The translations under genes were made by a program, and so were the position numbers. This document shows positions 22,295-33,817 of a stretch of 64,000 bases of DNA, piece after piece (the first letter of the stretch is position 1; each line of letters starts with the position of its first letter). Location of the stretch: NCBI GenBank assembly GCA_034401135.1, contig JAWZSP010000007.1, positions 1,116,001 through 1,180,000 on the forward strand, given 5' to 3'. The notes beneath the pieces are model-generated. The model saw only the letters and a list, made by a program, of their open reading frames with translations. It had not been told where the DNA came from and made no database searches. The DNA is from Volutella citrinella. Its lineage: Eukaryota; Ascomycota; Sordariomycetes; Hypocreales; Nectriaceae.

Positions 22295-23432
22295 TCATAG
22301 CTCTTCCTCCACCTCCATCGCATCGCCCGAAGCTTGGCCCTTTGCCGGCCCGTCCTTCTTTGGCATTGTGGCTTCCTTGTCAATCATCTGTCTTGACACT
22401 GACACGATATTGTCCTCAATGAGCTCTTGGCCAACATCCTCCAAGTGCTTCTTGGGGTCCAGCTTGCCAACGTATCGGGTCTTGAGTTGCTCCTTAGTCA
22501 ACTCAGTCTCCTCCTTGACACGTTTCTCGTAGCCGTCGGCCAGGGTCACGAGGCGCTGTAGTCTATCCTTGTTCTTCGTGCCCTCTTGTCTAAAGTCGTC
22601 CATCTCAAGAGCCTCGGTCCACACATGCTTGTGGAGGTTCATGAGCATGTTCTCTTCCAGCGCCGTCTTGCGGTAGTTGATGGCGATCGAGTAGTAGTGG
22701 CGGTTCAGTCCGTGAATAAGGGCTTGGATCGACGGCTTGTTGAGGTGTCCCAAGTTGCTCGTGCTCTGACGGGGCTCTTGACCCATCATCAATAGCTGAG
22801 GGTTGATTAGGCGAAAGGCGTCAATAACAACCTTGCCCTTGACGGACTGGATAGGATCGATGACAACAGCGACGGCTCGGGGGTTGAGCTGTTCGAAGCT
22901 CTGCTGGGTGTTGATATCGACACTAGAGAGCCAACAACCGAAACCAGGGTGAGAGTGGTACCATCCGACTACAGACTCGGGCCTTGATTCCAACGTTTTA
23001 GCATTTCCTCCCCAAATACAGCCGCTCGCGTGTGACTTACCGCCCTGTTTGCCTGAGCATGTCCATCATCTTGGTCTGGAAAACGGGGTCGACAGCTTCG
23101 ACACTGACACCAGTACCACTCTGGGGCATGGCAAACACATCCATGACCTTGACGGTGAAGTCATCCACAAACTCTCCTAGCATGAGGCCCATGACCTCCA
23201 TGGGAACACCGGCGCGGCCGTGTCGCAGCATCTTCAGAAGGGCAAGGGAGGAAATGTAGACGGTTTCGGAGTTGTCGATGAGGTTTGTGTTGTCCTACAA
23301 GGGCCAACCGTTAGCACAAGTTCTACAGAGCTTCGCCATAAACATCGGCGCCAAGCGAGAGCTTACCGTGCCTGGGGCAGCACCGCCAAGGCCCATACCA
23401 CCGCCTCCCAACAAGTTCCTGAAGCGCTCCAT
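22295..23432 (-). CDS. rpn11: 26S proteasome lid deubiquitinase subunit Rpn11
   Basis: Three exons: 23432-23367, 23294-23041, 22982-22295; 335 aa. The introns are 72 and 58 nt. The MPN+/JAMM metalloprotease site is intact: Glu55 in PMEVMG, then [14 protein letters not shown] with His116, His118, Ser126 and Asp129 as the zinc-binding/catalytic set. The N-terminus [14 protein letters not shown] and the segment [13 protein letters not shown] are typical of Rpn11 (human PSMD14). The enzyme removes ubiquitin chains from substrates as they enter the proteasome. The last about 25 residues ([19 protein letters not shown]) are a weakly conserved acidic tail. It is divergent from the Rpd3 gene across 0.93 kb. 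Confidence 0.98.
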
Positions 23433-24365
23433 GATTGTGAGATTAGGTATAAACGGGTAGTGGCTGAGTTACGGTATTGGAGTCGGTGGGAGGTGGTGAG
23501 GGAGTGGAATTCGAAGTTGATGGTGCGTGGTGGTGATTGAATGAAGCTTGACACACCAAGGTGTTGACGCCAGCCCGGCAGCCTGCCTGCAAGGCAAGGA
23601 GCTTAGTCATGGGTGCGGGCACCCCAAGCTTCAGCCACAGCAGGCACTAGCCACTCACCAGCCTGGCACGGCTTGATTCTAATGGGTTCTGCAGGTCGAG
23701 CACAAACAAAAAACACAAGTAGCATGTACATGTATAACGGTCGTATCAGGTGGGTTCAGAACACCCTTCTGGTCGCTTTGTTCTGGCACGATGCGATTAG
23801 ACGCTCATCGAACAGTCGCAGCAAACACCGAGGCATCCCAGCATCCACCGCCGTTCCCTAAGGTGAATACCTTAAGGACAGTACAAACCAACTGCCCGGC
23901 TCAGCGAAGTCTAATAAAATTTTCCCTTCTTTCATGCAGCGCTAATGATAATAATACCAAGTTTCATGAAACACAATTTTGGAGGCTCCTCCGAATGTAA
24001 GACAGCAAGGTGCCTCTTTGCGTCCGGGAGTGGCGAGATGTGGGTGGTGTGGCTGGTGCACCCTGGTAGTAGGCTGCCGCACCAACATTAATCCGTCACT
24101 TACACCATGCGGAATCGCTGCCGTCAAGTCCCTTGTCGCCTTGGGTGTGTAGCCTTTCTATCGCAAAGCAAGACCGCGCTCTTCCCGGCCTCTTCTTCGC
24201 ACCCTTCCCCCACCACACCTTTCGATCATGTCAAGCTGCTCCTGAGCAGGCTACAACTCACGCATCGATACGCTACTATTTCTCGCGACAGATAAACCCC
24301 GTTCCCTATCCTTTTTCCTCCTTCTCCCATCTCCTTTCAGATCGTGGCAGTAGCCAACCGCCGAG
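23433..24365. other. Divergent promoter region of rpn11 and rpd3
   Basis: 0.93 kb between divergent essential genes. The last about 200 nt before the deacetylase ATG are CT-rich, as in a leader. Short open frames appear random. Confidence 0.5.
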
Positions 24366-26582
24366 ATGGGTGACGGAGACATTACGGTCCAGCTCGGCTC
24401 CAACGCCCTCAATGGATCGTCACCAAAGAAGGTCGCCTACTTCTATGACTCCGATATTGGAAATTATGCCTATGTCACTGGTCACCCCATGAAGCCTCAC
24501 CGCATTCGTCTTGCGCACAGCCTGATTATGCAGTACAACTTGTACCAGAAGATGGAGATTTACGTGAGTAGACACGAGCACCCGCCACCGGATCTTGGAG
24601 TTCTAACGGTTCTCAGCGCGCCAAACCTGCGACGCGAGGCGAAATGACACAATTCCACACGGACGATTACATCGACTTCCTGCAAAAGGTCACGCCCGAC
24701 AACATGGACAGCTTCATGCGAGAGCAGGGCAAATACAACGTGGGAGACGACTGCCCCGTGTTTGACGGCCTCTTCGAGTTCTGCGGCATCAGCGCTGGTG
24801 GAAGTATGGAAGGTGCGGCGCGTCTGAATCGCCAGAAATGCGACATTGCAATCAATTGGGCTGGAGGCCTTCACCATGCCAAGAAGTGTGAAGCAAGTGG
24901 CTTCTGCTACGTCAATGGTTAGTCAAACGAGGCCCCCCCGTTGCGCATGCCTGATTCTCATACGCAATGCAGATATCGTGCTAGGAATTCTTGAGCTCCT
25001 CCGATTCAAGAAGCGAGTTCTCTACATCGATATTGACGTTCATCACGGCGACGGTGTTGAGGAAGCCTTTTACACAACCGACCGCGTCATGACGGTTTCA
25101 TTTCACAAATACGGTGAATACTTCCCCGGTACCGGTGAACTTCGCGATACTGGCATTGGCCAAGGCAAGAACTACGCCGTGAACTTTCCGCTCCGTGACG
25201 GAATCACAGACGTGACGTACAAGTCAATCTTTGAACCGGTAATCGAAAACGTCATGAAGTATTTCCAGCCCGAGGCTGTTGTCCTTCAGTGCGGTGGAGA
25301 CAGTTTGTCCGGAGACAGACTTGGTTGCTTCAACCTGAGCATGGACGGCCATGCCAACTGCGTCAACTATGTCAAGAGCTTCAACTTGCCGACTCTGGTT
25401 CTCGGTGGAGGTGGATACACCATGCGCAATGTGGCTCGCACCTGGGCGTTCGAGACTGGTGTCCTGGTGGGCCAGGAGATGGACCGAACCCTGCCGTACA
25501 ATGAATACTACGAGGTATGTACAATAACAGGGAACTTGCAGACGATGCTAACTCTCCTTTAGTACTACGCTCCCGACTTTGAGTTGAACGTGCGTTCCTC
25601 AAACATGGAGAACTCTAACAGCCGAGAATATCTCGACAAGATCACTGCCGCAGTGGTCGATAACCTTCGACAAACGGGTCCTGCCCCCTCAGTTCAGATG
25701 CAGGATGTACCAAGGAAACCGTTTGGCGGTATGACTGATGAGGAGGAAGCCGAATTGGACGACCTCGATGAAGATGAGAACAAGGATATGCGCATGACTC
25801 AGCGACAATGGGAAAAGCGCGTGGAGCATGACAACGAGTTCGAGGCCAGCGACGATGATGAGATGGCACGCAAGGCCGGCGCTACCCGGCAAAATGGCAG
25901 CAAGCGACCCTTTACGGACTTCAGCAAAACCGAGATGGAGGTGGACAGCAATGACGACTCCCCCGCCAATGGTAACAACGGTGCGTCTGCTGACGAGCCG
26001 GCGGTTGAGGACGCTCACGATATCAACGATGACACGATTGAGGACATCTCTGCACAAGAGCCCGCCGAAAAGGAAACGGTTGAGGAGCAGGAAACAAAGA
26101 GGCCAGAAGAGCCCGCCCAGGAGCCTGAGAAGGCGAATGTGGATGGCGATGGCGATGTGGGGATGACCGATTCCGCGCCCGTTGCGGACACAACCACCAT
26201 TAAGAAGGAAGAGGTTGAACCGGAACTCGCGCCGGAGCCTCCTCGCGAAGAGAAGGAGACGGAGACAGAGAAGGAAAAGGAGACTGAAACGGAGAAGGAG
26301 AAGGAAGCAGAGAAGGAGAAGAAGGAGACAGAGGCGGACAAGCAGACATCTGCCGAAGAGGTGCCAGCGACAAAGGAGTCCGTCCCTGATGCCGCCGAGA
26401 AGACATCAACTTCTGACCCGAAACCGTCGGAAGATGCCACTGAGAAGCCGGCGGGGGAGTCTGGCGACAAGTCGGGGGAGAAGGCCAAGGAGGAAGAGCA
26501 AGCAGGCGATGCCATGGACGTTGACACCGAAAAGGAGAAGCCCGTGGAGACCAAGGAGAAGAGCAAGAGCCCTGCTAAATGA
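24366..26582 (+). CDS. rpd3: Class I histone deacetylase Rpd3
   Basis: Exons 24366-24563, 24617-24917, 24973-25514, 25563-26582; 686 aa. Residues about 20-375 form the zinc-dependent deacetylase domain: [18 protein letters not shown] (active-site His pair about 151-152), [15 protein letters not shown] (zinc ligands in DVH), [16 protein letters not shown] (third zinc-binding Asp) and [14 protein letters not shown] (catalytic loop). These assign class I and the Rpd3 rather than Hos2 branch. It is the catalytic subunit of Rpd3L/Rpd3S (Sin3) corepressor complexes in the nucleus. The tail of about 300 residues is very acidic, includes [19 protein letters not shown] runs, and ends in basic KEKSKSPAK. 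Long acidic tails are known in filamentous fungal RpdA, where a C-terminal motif is essential in Aspergillus; this is family knowledge. Confidence 0.97.
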
Positions 26583-27649
26583 GCAGCACTGGCGCATACA
26601 TGAGGTTACTGTCACTTTTCGACATCCCTGCCCCCCCCCATCTTGCTCACAGCTCCACGTGGCGGGCTCTCCCGGCATAAACCGTGGCCATGAGCATAAT
26701 GTATCCATAGCGATGGTTAGATGCGGCCTGTGGCGTTCCAGGCGTAGGATTTATTTATTTTTTGTCAACTGGGGAAAAGCACAAGGGGATGACCAGGTGG
26801 TAGTAGACAACGCGGGGGGGTTGGCTTTTCTTGTGCAACTTGGTCTCTTCATTATCTTCAAAGAGTTTTTGTATGATCGATCATAGCGTGTAGTATATAA
26901 TATTCAATGTTCCAATCCCGTCGGCTAGTGAGGTGCATGCCCTATGTCAGTGTTTCGTGAATCAAGGCATACATCAGGTAGTCCGATGGATGAGGTAGGG
27001 CTGTTAGTATGGGGTCCAATGAGGCGCCTCATGTTCTGGATGACAGGTAGGCAGCTCGGTCAATACCAGACAGCACAATTGCAGCCTCAGCCACGCCAAA
27101 ATCCCAGAATAAGGAGGAGTAGTAGTCGTCATCTAAGTGAGGCCATAAGCATGACTTGCCGGAATTGGAATCTCATTGGTTTCTGCACGTTAGCCATGTG
27201 TCATGAGCCTGAGCAAAGGGTGAGTCGTCGCCGAGAATCACCCGACCACGCCAAATCGTGCCTGCAAGGCTAAGAAGCGAACAAGCCTAACGTGCAGTGG
27301 GCTCATGGCAGCTTTGCCGCTTTTAGTTCGCTATGCGGGGGGCGCCAAAAAATAATTATCACGGGCACCTCTCGGAACCCACCATCTTTTCATGCCCCAA
27401 ACCACCAATCTTCGCCCACACGACCCTCTCCAGTCGCTCCCCCGCCGCCCGTCAATGTAGCGATAACTCACAATCCGTGTCGAGAAATCTCCTTCTCTAA
27501 CGGGCCCCTCCTGCGATCCTGCCCGGTCAATCGCCGCCCCAAGCGCCGTCCTGTCGTTGACTCAGAGAATCTTGACCTGGCCGCCCCTCCACCCACCAAC
27601 ATCCATCACACAATCACCAAACCCTTGACGATCCCGCCCTTCGCCTGCC
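26583..27649. other. Intergenic, 1.07 kb
   Basis: Between the Rpd3 and Rpc34 genes on the same strand. The first part is the Rpd3 3' region with AT-rich sequence near 26750-26900. The last about 250 nt are C-rich and lead into the Rpc34 ATG. No gene seen. Confidence 0.5.
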
Positions 27650-28807
27650 ATGCCGACCCCCGCCCCCGCGCCGGCGGAGACCGATGCTGCGACGGCCAAG
27701 CTCTCCGTCTGGAAGGAGGCGCTCTACGACAGGTGCCGCGAGTCCGGCGTCGACATGTTCTCCCAGGACGACCTCCTGCGCCTCGAAGTGATCCCGAACC
27801 GCGACCTTATGCTGCTCGCCCGAGTGGTGCAGTCGCTCAGCGATGACAAGCTCTTCATCACCATGCGCGAGAGCTCCGGCCAGGTGCTCTGGAAGTGGCG
27901 CGACGCCCAGGAGGCGCACAAGTACAAGCAGATCTCGACCGACGAGCAGGTCATGGTCTACTCGCTCATCGACGACGCCGGCGGCGACGGCATCTGGTCC
28001 CAGACGTTGCAGAAGCGCCTTAACATGCACGACTCCGTCCTGAAGAACGCCCTCAAACACCTCCAGACCAAGGGCCTCATCGCCCCCTTCAAGAATGTCG
28101 AGCACCCCAACAAGAAGATGTACATCAAGGCGTCGATCCGGCCCAGCGACCGCGCCACCGGCGGCCCCTGGTACACCGACCAGAACCTCGACGAGGCCTT
28201 CATCGAGGACCTGCAGCGCGTCGTCTTCGACTTCCTCAAGCGCCAGAGCAGCTACCACAGCACCCACGGTGGCGGCGCGGCTCGCGCCCAGGCGCCCAAA
28301 AAGGGCGTCGTCAAGGGCGGCGTGGACAAGGGCAAGAAGCGCGACGCCAGCCAGATGGAGGAACCCGCCGCCAAGGCCATCAAGACCGCTGCGGCTGCGA
28401 CCCCGAAGCGAGACGCCCTCCTCCCCCTCCCGGCCGGCTACACGGGCTACCCAACTGTCCGCGACATTGCCCGACTCCTCTCCACCAGCGGCATCACCCA
28501 CAATACCATCCTCTCCGAGCACGACGTCAAGAAGCTGGTTGACGTCCTCGTCTGGGACAACCTCGTCGAGCCTGTCAGGGTTGCCGGCAAAGTTGGCTAC
28601 CGAGTCTCCCGAGTGGCCAAGCAGTCCGCCGAGAGCTGGGCAGGCCGCGAGGACCCGACCGGCCGCGACGGAGGCCCAGAGGGCTATGGAAGCTCCTTCA
28701 CAGAGGCGCCGTGTGGCCGCTGCCCCGTCTTTGAAATATGCGAAGAGGGCGGGCCCGTCGGGCCAAGCAACTGCGAATACTTCAAACGGTGGTTAGGCCT
28801 CGAATGA
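27650..28807 (+). CDS. rpc34: RNA polymerase III subunit Rpc34 (RPC6)
   Basis: Single exon, 385 aa. Winged-helix repeats occupy about residues 15-250: the LYDRCRESGVDMFSQDDLL opening, QSLSDDKLFITMRE, and the segment WKWRDAQEAHKYKQISTDEQVMVYSLIDDAGGDGIW split here for brevity are hallmarks of RPC34/RPC39. The subunit bridges the Pol III core and TFIIIB during initiation on tRNA and 5S genes. A linker of about 265-310 is Ala/Lys-rich. The last 31 residues hold C355, C358, C364 and C375 (CGRCPVFEICEEGG...NC), matching the cysteine set that binds an Fe-S cluster in animal RPC39; equivalence here is inferred from spacing. It is intronless and strongly GC-biased at third positions, which creates a long antisense open frame that is not a gene. 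Confidence 0.96.
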   Translation: MPTPAPAPAETDAATAKLSVWKEALYDRCRESGVDMFSQDDLLRLEVIPNRDLMLLARVVQSLSDDKLFITMRESSGQVLWKWRDAQEAHKYKQISTDEQVMVYSLIDDAGGDGIWSQTLQKRLNMHDSVLKNALKHLQTKGLIAPFKNVEHPNKKMYIKASIRPSDRATGGPWYTDQNLDEAFIEDLQRVVFDFLKRQSSYHSTHGGGAARAQAPKKGVVKGGVDKGKKRDASQMEEPAAKAIKTAAAATPKRDALLPLPAGYTGYPTVRDIARLLSTSGITHNTILSEHDVKKLVDVLVWDNLVEPVRVAGKVGYRVSRVAKQSAESWAGREDPTGRDGGPEGYGSSFTEAPCGRCPVFEICEEGGPVGPSNCEYFKRWLGLE

Positions 28808-29295
28808 GCGGGACACGATCAGATCTGGCCAATAACAGCTCTCACAGCCGAGTGGGCGTGGGCTGCAACAACTGCACAACGGAGCATGGAGTTTTTGTCT
28901 TGTAAATACCTTTTGGTTTTTTTTCGATTGGGGGGAGGCTCAGTGGTGGCGCAGGCATAGACAAACAAAACATCGACAGTTCCTTTTATTCAACCGAGCG
29001 GGCATTGGGCATTGGGAGCCGGCTGGCAGCTGCTTGTTTACCAACTTAGAACCCCGGCGCGGATTCAGCGGGGATTGCATCAGGCAGGATCAATTAAATG
29101 AAAGTCACAGACGGCGAGGGAAACTCTGCATTGATCATATGTGTCGTAGGGGTTTGAATGGATGGCATTGACGTTTTAGCTAGTGGGCCGTCCTTGTTTG
29201 GACAGCCTCAAACTGCTACATATCGCACAAAAACTGTTTTCTTCCTTCCAGAGCACAAACTACCCTAGCGCTACCAATTGCCTAGTAGGAGCTAT
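28808..29295. other. Intergenic between convergent genes
   Basis: 490 nt joining the 3' ends of the Rpc34 (+) and cyclophilin (-) genes. It includes a T-rich tract at about 28916-28924. No gene seen. Confidence 0.5.
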
Positions 29296-30238
29296 TTACA
29301 GCTCGCCAGAGGCAGTAATGGTGGGCTTCAGCTTGTACTTGGGGGCACCAGACTGGGTTCCGGTGGCCTCAATAGCCTTGACGATGTCCAGGGACTCCTG
29401 GTTGGAGACCTCGCCGAAGACGACGTGGCGGCCGTTGAGCCAGGAGGTGACAACGGTGGTGATGAAGAACTGGGAGCCGTTGCTGCAAGACGGCCGTCAG
29501 CATGGAAACAGAGTTCAGTATACCAATTGGGAACCTACGTGTTGGGGCCGGCGTTGGCCATGGAGAGCAGACCAGGCTTGTCGTGCTTCAGCTGGAAGTT
29601 CTCATCGGGGAACTTCTCACCATAGATGGACTTGCCACCAGTGCCCTAAGACCGGGTCAGAAAGGGGATCAGTCATTGGTTCGGAAGTGGTGCCATACGT
29701 TGCCACGGGTGAAGTCACCACCCTGGAGCATGAACTCGGGGATGATACGGTGGAAAGAGGATTTGGCGTAGCCGAAGCCCTTCTCGCCGGTGCAGAGAGC
29801 GCGGAAGTTCTCGGCGGTCTTGGGGACAACATCATCGAAGAGGTTGAAGCTGATGCGGCCCTGCTGGACTATTGCGTGCCGAAACACATGGTCAGCACAT
29901 ACACAGCTCAAACACGAGGTGCGGGGCTAGGTGAGGGGGGTAGGGCAGTAGGAAAACATGGCAAATCTCGCGCAGCAAGAGGCCTGTCGGACGCAAATGC
30001 TCGGTCAAATGACAGCGAGGCATCATGGAGTGATGCAGAGGTGCTGCTTGATGGGAAATGAAGATTTCAAGTGGATTCCAAGCTTACCCTTGACGGGGCC
30101 GACGGGCTTGCCGCCCTGGAGCTCGGGGCCCTCCCACTCCATATCGAAATAGCTAGAGACAGCAGTCAGCATGGTGAAAAGACAATCGGCAGGAGAGGAT
30201 TGAGCTCTATGCTCATCAACTTACACTCCCTTGCCCAT
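29296..30238 (-). CDS. cypA: Cyclophilin A-type peptidyl-prolyl cis-trans isomerase
   Basis: Five exons: 30238-30225 (only 14 nt), 30152-30088, 29868-29699, 29645-29539, 29482-29296; 180 aa. No single open frame shows the whole protein, but junctions keep frame and family sequence throughout. Signature residues: [37 protein letters not shown] (catalytic Arg and hydrophobic pocket), GPNTNGSQFFI, and [11 protein letters not shown], where Trp and His line the cyclosporin site. All cyclosporin-contact residues I can check are conserved, so drug binding is expected. The N-terminal segment ([23 protein letters not shown]) is about ten residues longer than in human CypA and suggests a fungal variant. 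No signal peptide: cytosolic/nuclear protein-folding enzyme. Confidence 0.95.
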
Positions 30239-32011
30239 GGTGGATGTTGCGGAAAAGAATCGGACGGATCTGATTGTGTTTGAAGAGGATGCAAGTTGAG
30301 GAATTGAGAAAGTTCTCGGAGCAGAGAAGCAGGGAGAGGTATGGCGGGGTAGGAGGGGTCGCAGGAACGTTGGTCTCATTTTGAAGAAGCTGGAGGGGCA
30401 AATTGTTAGCGCTTAGGCGTTGAGCCAATGACGGAGCGAGAAGCAGGGCTTGGGTGGGGGCTTGGGGCGGTCCGGGTCACGTGAAGCATCCTTTGGCCCT
30501 GCTTGCTTGGTGTGCATCCAAGGCAAGGTACATAGGCCGATGGACTGCTGGGAGAGTGGCGGCTGTTTGTTTGGCCGCCTCATGCCGTGGAGCTTCGCCG
30601 AGATGCCATGAGGTGACCTGGCCGATTGCGTGGGCTTGGAGCTCTGTCGGAGCTTGAGGACCGCACCAGAAACCGTCCCAATCGTCTTCAGAAGACTGAG
30701 CAGCTCGCGAGCCGCGGCAGCCGAGGATCGAGAGAGGATTCCGGCACAGTGCCCCAACCTTCGAAGCACTTCCAGGCTTCCCGTCAGCTTTCGCGTCCGC
30801 CCACCCAGGCGGGCTGAAGCTTGGCTGCTAGTGGTTGCCGTCTCCAGACGACGCCAAAGGAGGGGCCTCTGGGGCGTGAGGTACTTCTGCGTACGTCGCC
30901 ATGCACTCCCAGCCATGTCCCAGGTCGAGTGGCCCGACGCCGAGCTGCTGCAAGACTTTGTGCCAGCCTGGAACCCCATTGGAGGGTGTCGGGGCCCAAG
31001 TCTATGCGGTGGATTCGTGACCTCGCATCGGCCCTCCACATCTGGCCAGCTTGCGACCCCCGTGGGTGGTGGTCGACAGCCAAAGGGCGACATACCCGAC
31101 CGAATGGCTGGCCAGCTCCCTCGAGGCGGTCGAAGTGTCGGCATGGACGGGGAGGCCGATGCTGCGCCATGAATCAGAGCCCCAACAATGTCAATTGAGA
31201 TGGGATCAATTGACACCTCGAGACACCCAGCTCAGAGCGGATCGCTTGCCTTGCCCCTAATGACCTCTTGGTGGACGGATGGCCCGGCGGAGCAACAAAT
31301 CCGGGGTGATGTTTTGGGTGACGGTTGATGACGAACGGAGAAGGGCGAGACCACGTACCTTGTTGTACACTGAAGTACAGATAAAATACAATGAGCAGGA
31401 GGATATGTAATGAAATAATACACGGGATCAAGCCCAGTTACTCGTGTTGATGATGATCTGTTGGACTGGCCTCGAGAAAGGGGAAAAGTTTTGGGCCCGA
31501 CAGAGCTCCAATCGAGGTCCCGTTTTTTTAGGCCTGAAGTCTCAGGTGCTCATTCATGTTGCCGTGGTGCCTCGCCCAGACCAGCTACGTCTACGCTGCT
31601 ACGGATAGTTGATCAGAAAGCGGCAGGTTTTGAACGCTCGTAAGAGTCTCTGGGAATTCCTTGGTAAACATATCACATAGGACATAGCCCAAACTGCATT
31701 CTGCCGCACCCTGCTGCCAATGGCTTGATTTCCGAGGCCGCGACACATTGCACAGAGTACCTCAGCCATTCGGTGCCAGTGACGTTGACCTCCACAGTGC
31801 TAGAAGCCGTATCACGTGACTCAACCTTACTCCACGTTGGGCTGGCTTGTTACGCCACTGACAGGTGTCCAGGATGGCCTTCCAAGCAGGGGCAACTCTG
31901 GACTCGACGACATAATATCCGAAGCTGCTGCAACACCAAAGTCGCACTTCTCGCCTTTCGGTTTGGGTTACCAATCATCGGCCCGGCACACTGCTCAACA
32001 GTCCCGCCAAG
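30239..32011. other. Divergent promoter region of cyclophilin and epsin genes
   Basis: 1.77 kb. A minus-strand frame of about 267 codons (30413-31216) spans much of it but lacks an initial ATG at its 5' end and any domain, so it is not called. Polypyrimidine leader-like sequence is not marked. No other gene or repeat seen. Confidence 0.45.
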
Positions 32012-33817
32012 ATGGATATAAACGATCTCAAGAACACGGTCTCGAACCTGACCTTGTATGACCTCAAGGCGGGTTTTCGAAAGGCCCAGAATGGTACCCC
32101 CTGAGAGGCCTCGTCTTCCGTAATCGGAGGCTGACAACGAATTCCAGCCGTCATGAACTTTACAGAAATGGAGGCAAAGGTACGTTCGCATGCAGGTTTT
32201 ACTATATGTTGGTTGGGCTCATGAACAAGTAGGTGCGCGAGGCGACCAACAACGAGCCATGGGGAGCCTCCTCCACCACCATGCAAGAGATCGCGAACGG
32301 TACATTCAACTAGTAAGCAAAGCCATGCCTTTTTCTGCGCTGGAAGGAAGCTCTAACTTGCCTCTCCAAGCCAAACGTTGAACGAGATCATGCCCATGAT
32401 CTACCGTCGCTTCACCGAGAAGGCCGCCGAGGAGTGGCGCCAGATCTACAAGGCCCTCCAATTACTCGAGTTCCTCATCAAGCACGGCTCCGAGCGTGTT
32501 ATCGACGACGCCCGAGGCCACATCTCACTTCTCAAAATGCTGCGTCAGTTCCACTTCATTGACCAGAACGGAAAGGACCAGGGTATCAACGTGCGAAACC
32601 GAGCCAAGGAGCTTGCCGAGCTGCTGAGCGATGTTGAGCGCATTCGATCCGAAAGGAAGAAGGCTCGTGCCACCAAGAACAAGTACACCGGTGTCGAAGG
32701 TGGAATGGGCGGTGGTGGTTTCTCCAGCGGCAGCGGGAGCCGCTATGGCGGGTTTGGCAGCGAGACGGGTGGTGCCCCCACCAACTACGGTGGATTCTCT
32801 GGTGGTGTATATGGCGATGGTGGTGGCTTCGGGGGCGAGGAGCCAAACGAGTGGCAAGACTCTAGCAACCGTGCCGACCGGTTTGAGGAGTACGATGAGT
32901 TCGACGAGGGCGAGAGGCCTGCTGCCAGCTCAAGCAGGGCCGCGGCTAAGAAGCCGGAGCGTGCTGGCGTGAAGAAGACGACACCCGACCCGGCCAAGGC
33001 GAAGCCCAAGGAGCCAGAGGTCGACCTATTCTCCTTTGATGAGCCTGCTTCCTCCTCAGCGCCCGCAGCTGCTGCCGCTCCCAGCAGCTCCTTTGCCGCA
33101 ATGGCGCCCGCCAGCAAGGCGGCGGCCAACGACGATGACGAGTTTGACGACTTCCAATCCGCGGCCCCTGCGACGAGCGCCTCGAGCGCCTTCTCGCAGC
33201 CTGCCATCGCCCCTATGACATCGACCGCCTCCACCACGACTCAGTTTGCCGCCCCTCAGCCTCGATCTGCACCTCAGCAGGCCGACATCAGCAACATGGT
33301 CAGCATGTCGTCCATCTCGCCGCCACCCAGCTCGACTGGCACCCCGGGTGCGAACTACTCTGCTTTCAGCATCCCCGTCTCAACCACTGTCCCCGCCGCC
33401 CAGCCCGCCGCTCAACCAGCCACCAAGCCCGCGGCCGGGTTCCAGGCTTCTTCTGGGCCCAACTACTTTGGAACGATCCAGGCGGCCCCCGGTGGCGCTA
33501 CCCCGTCAGGCCAGGTGCCCTCCGCCTTTTCCAGCACCAACAGCGCTCCGACCACCATGGCGAATATGAAGCCCGTTACCAGCCCGGCCGCGAAGCCTCC
33601 TGCCGCCGCAGCCGGTGGTGACGCCTTTGGTGCTCTGTGGGGCAAGGCCAGCGGCAACATCAAGAAGTCGGGCACGCCAACCGCTGGCCCCACGATGGGC
33701 CAGCTCGCCAAGGAGAAGAGCGCCGCCGGTATCTGGGGAGCCCCGACCTCCTCCCAGGCTCCCCCCTCCAGCGGAGCCAAGACTGGCGGCTCTGCCATGG
33801 ACGACCTCCTTGGCTAA
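32012..33817 (+). CDS. Ent3/epsinR-type epsin with ENTH domain
   Basis: Exons 32012-32093, 32148-32179 (32 nt), 32233-32312, 32371-33817; 546 aa. Residues about 10-150 form the ENTH lipid-binding domain: NLTLYDLKAGFRKAQNAV, VREATNNEPWG, then the helix YKALQLLEFLIKHGSERVIDD split by DGNs. Opening with MDINDLKNTVSNLTLYD rather than the Ent1/Ent2 start places it with yeast Ent3 / animal epsinR. The rest is disordered: a Gly-rich patch (about 180-230), then Ser/Ala/Pro/Gln-rich sequence. DDEFDDFQSA (33139-33168 region) is an acidic-phenylalanine motif that binds gamma-adaptin/GGA ears, and the end SAMDDLLG resembles a clathrin-box-like element. Expected role: clathrin adaptor in Golgi-endosome traffic. 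No UIM seen. Confidence 0.93.

Noticed and set aside
27614..28522. 302-codon minus-strand frame opposite rpc34
   Set aside because: Antisense shadow of GC-rich third positions; the plus strand encodes an unmistakable Rpc34.
30413..31216. 267-codon minus-strand frame between cyclophilin and epsin
   Set aside because: No ATG at its 5' end, no recognisable motif, low-quality amino-acid pattern; it lies in a divergent promoter region.
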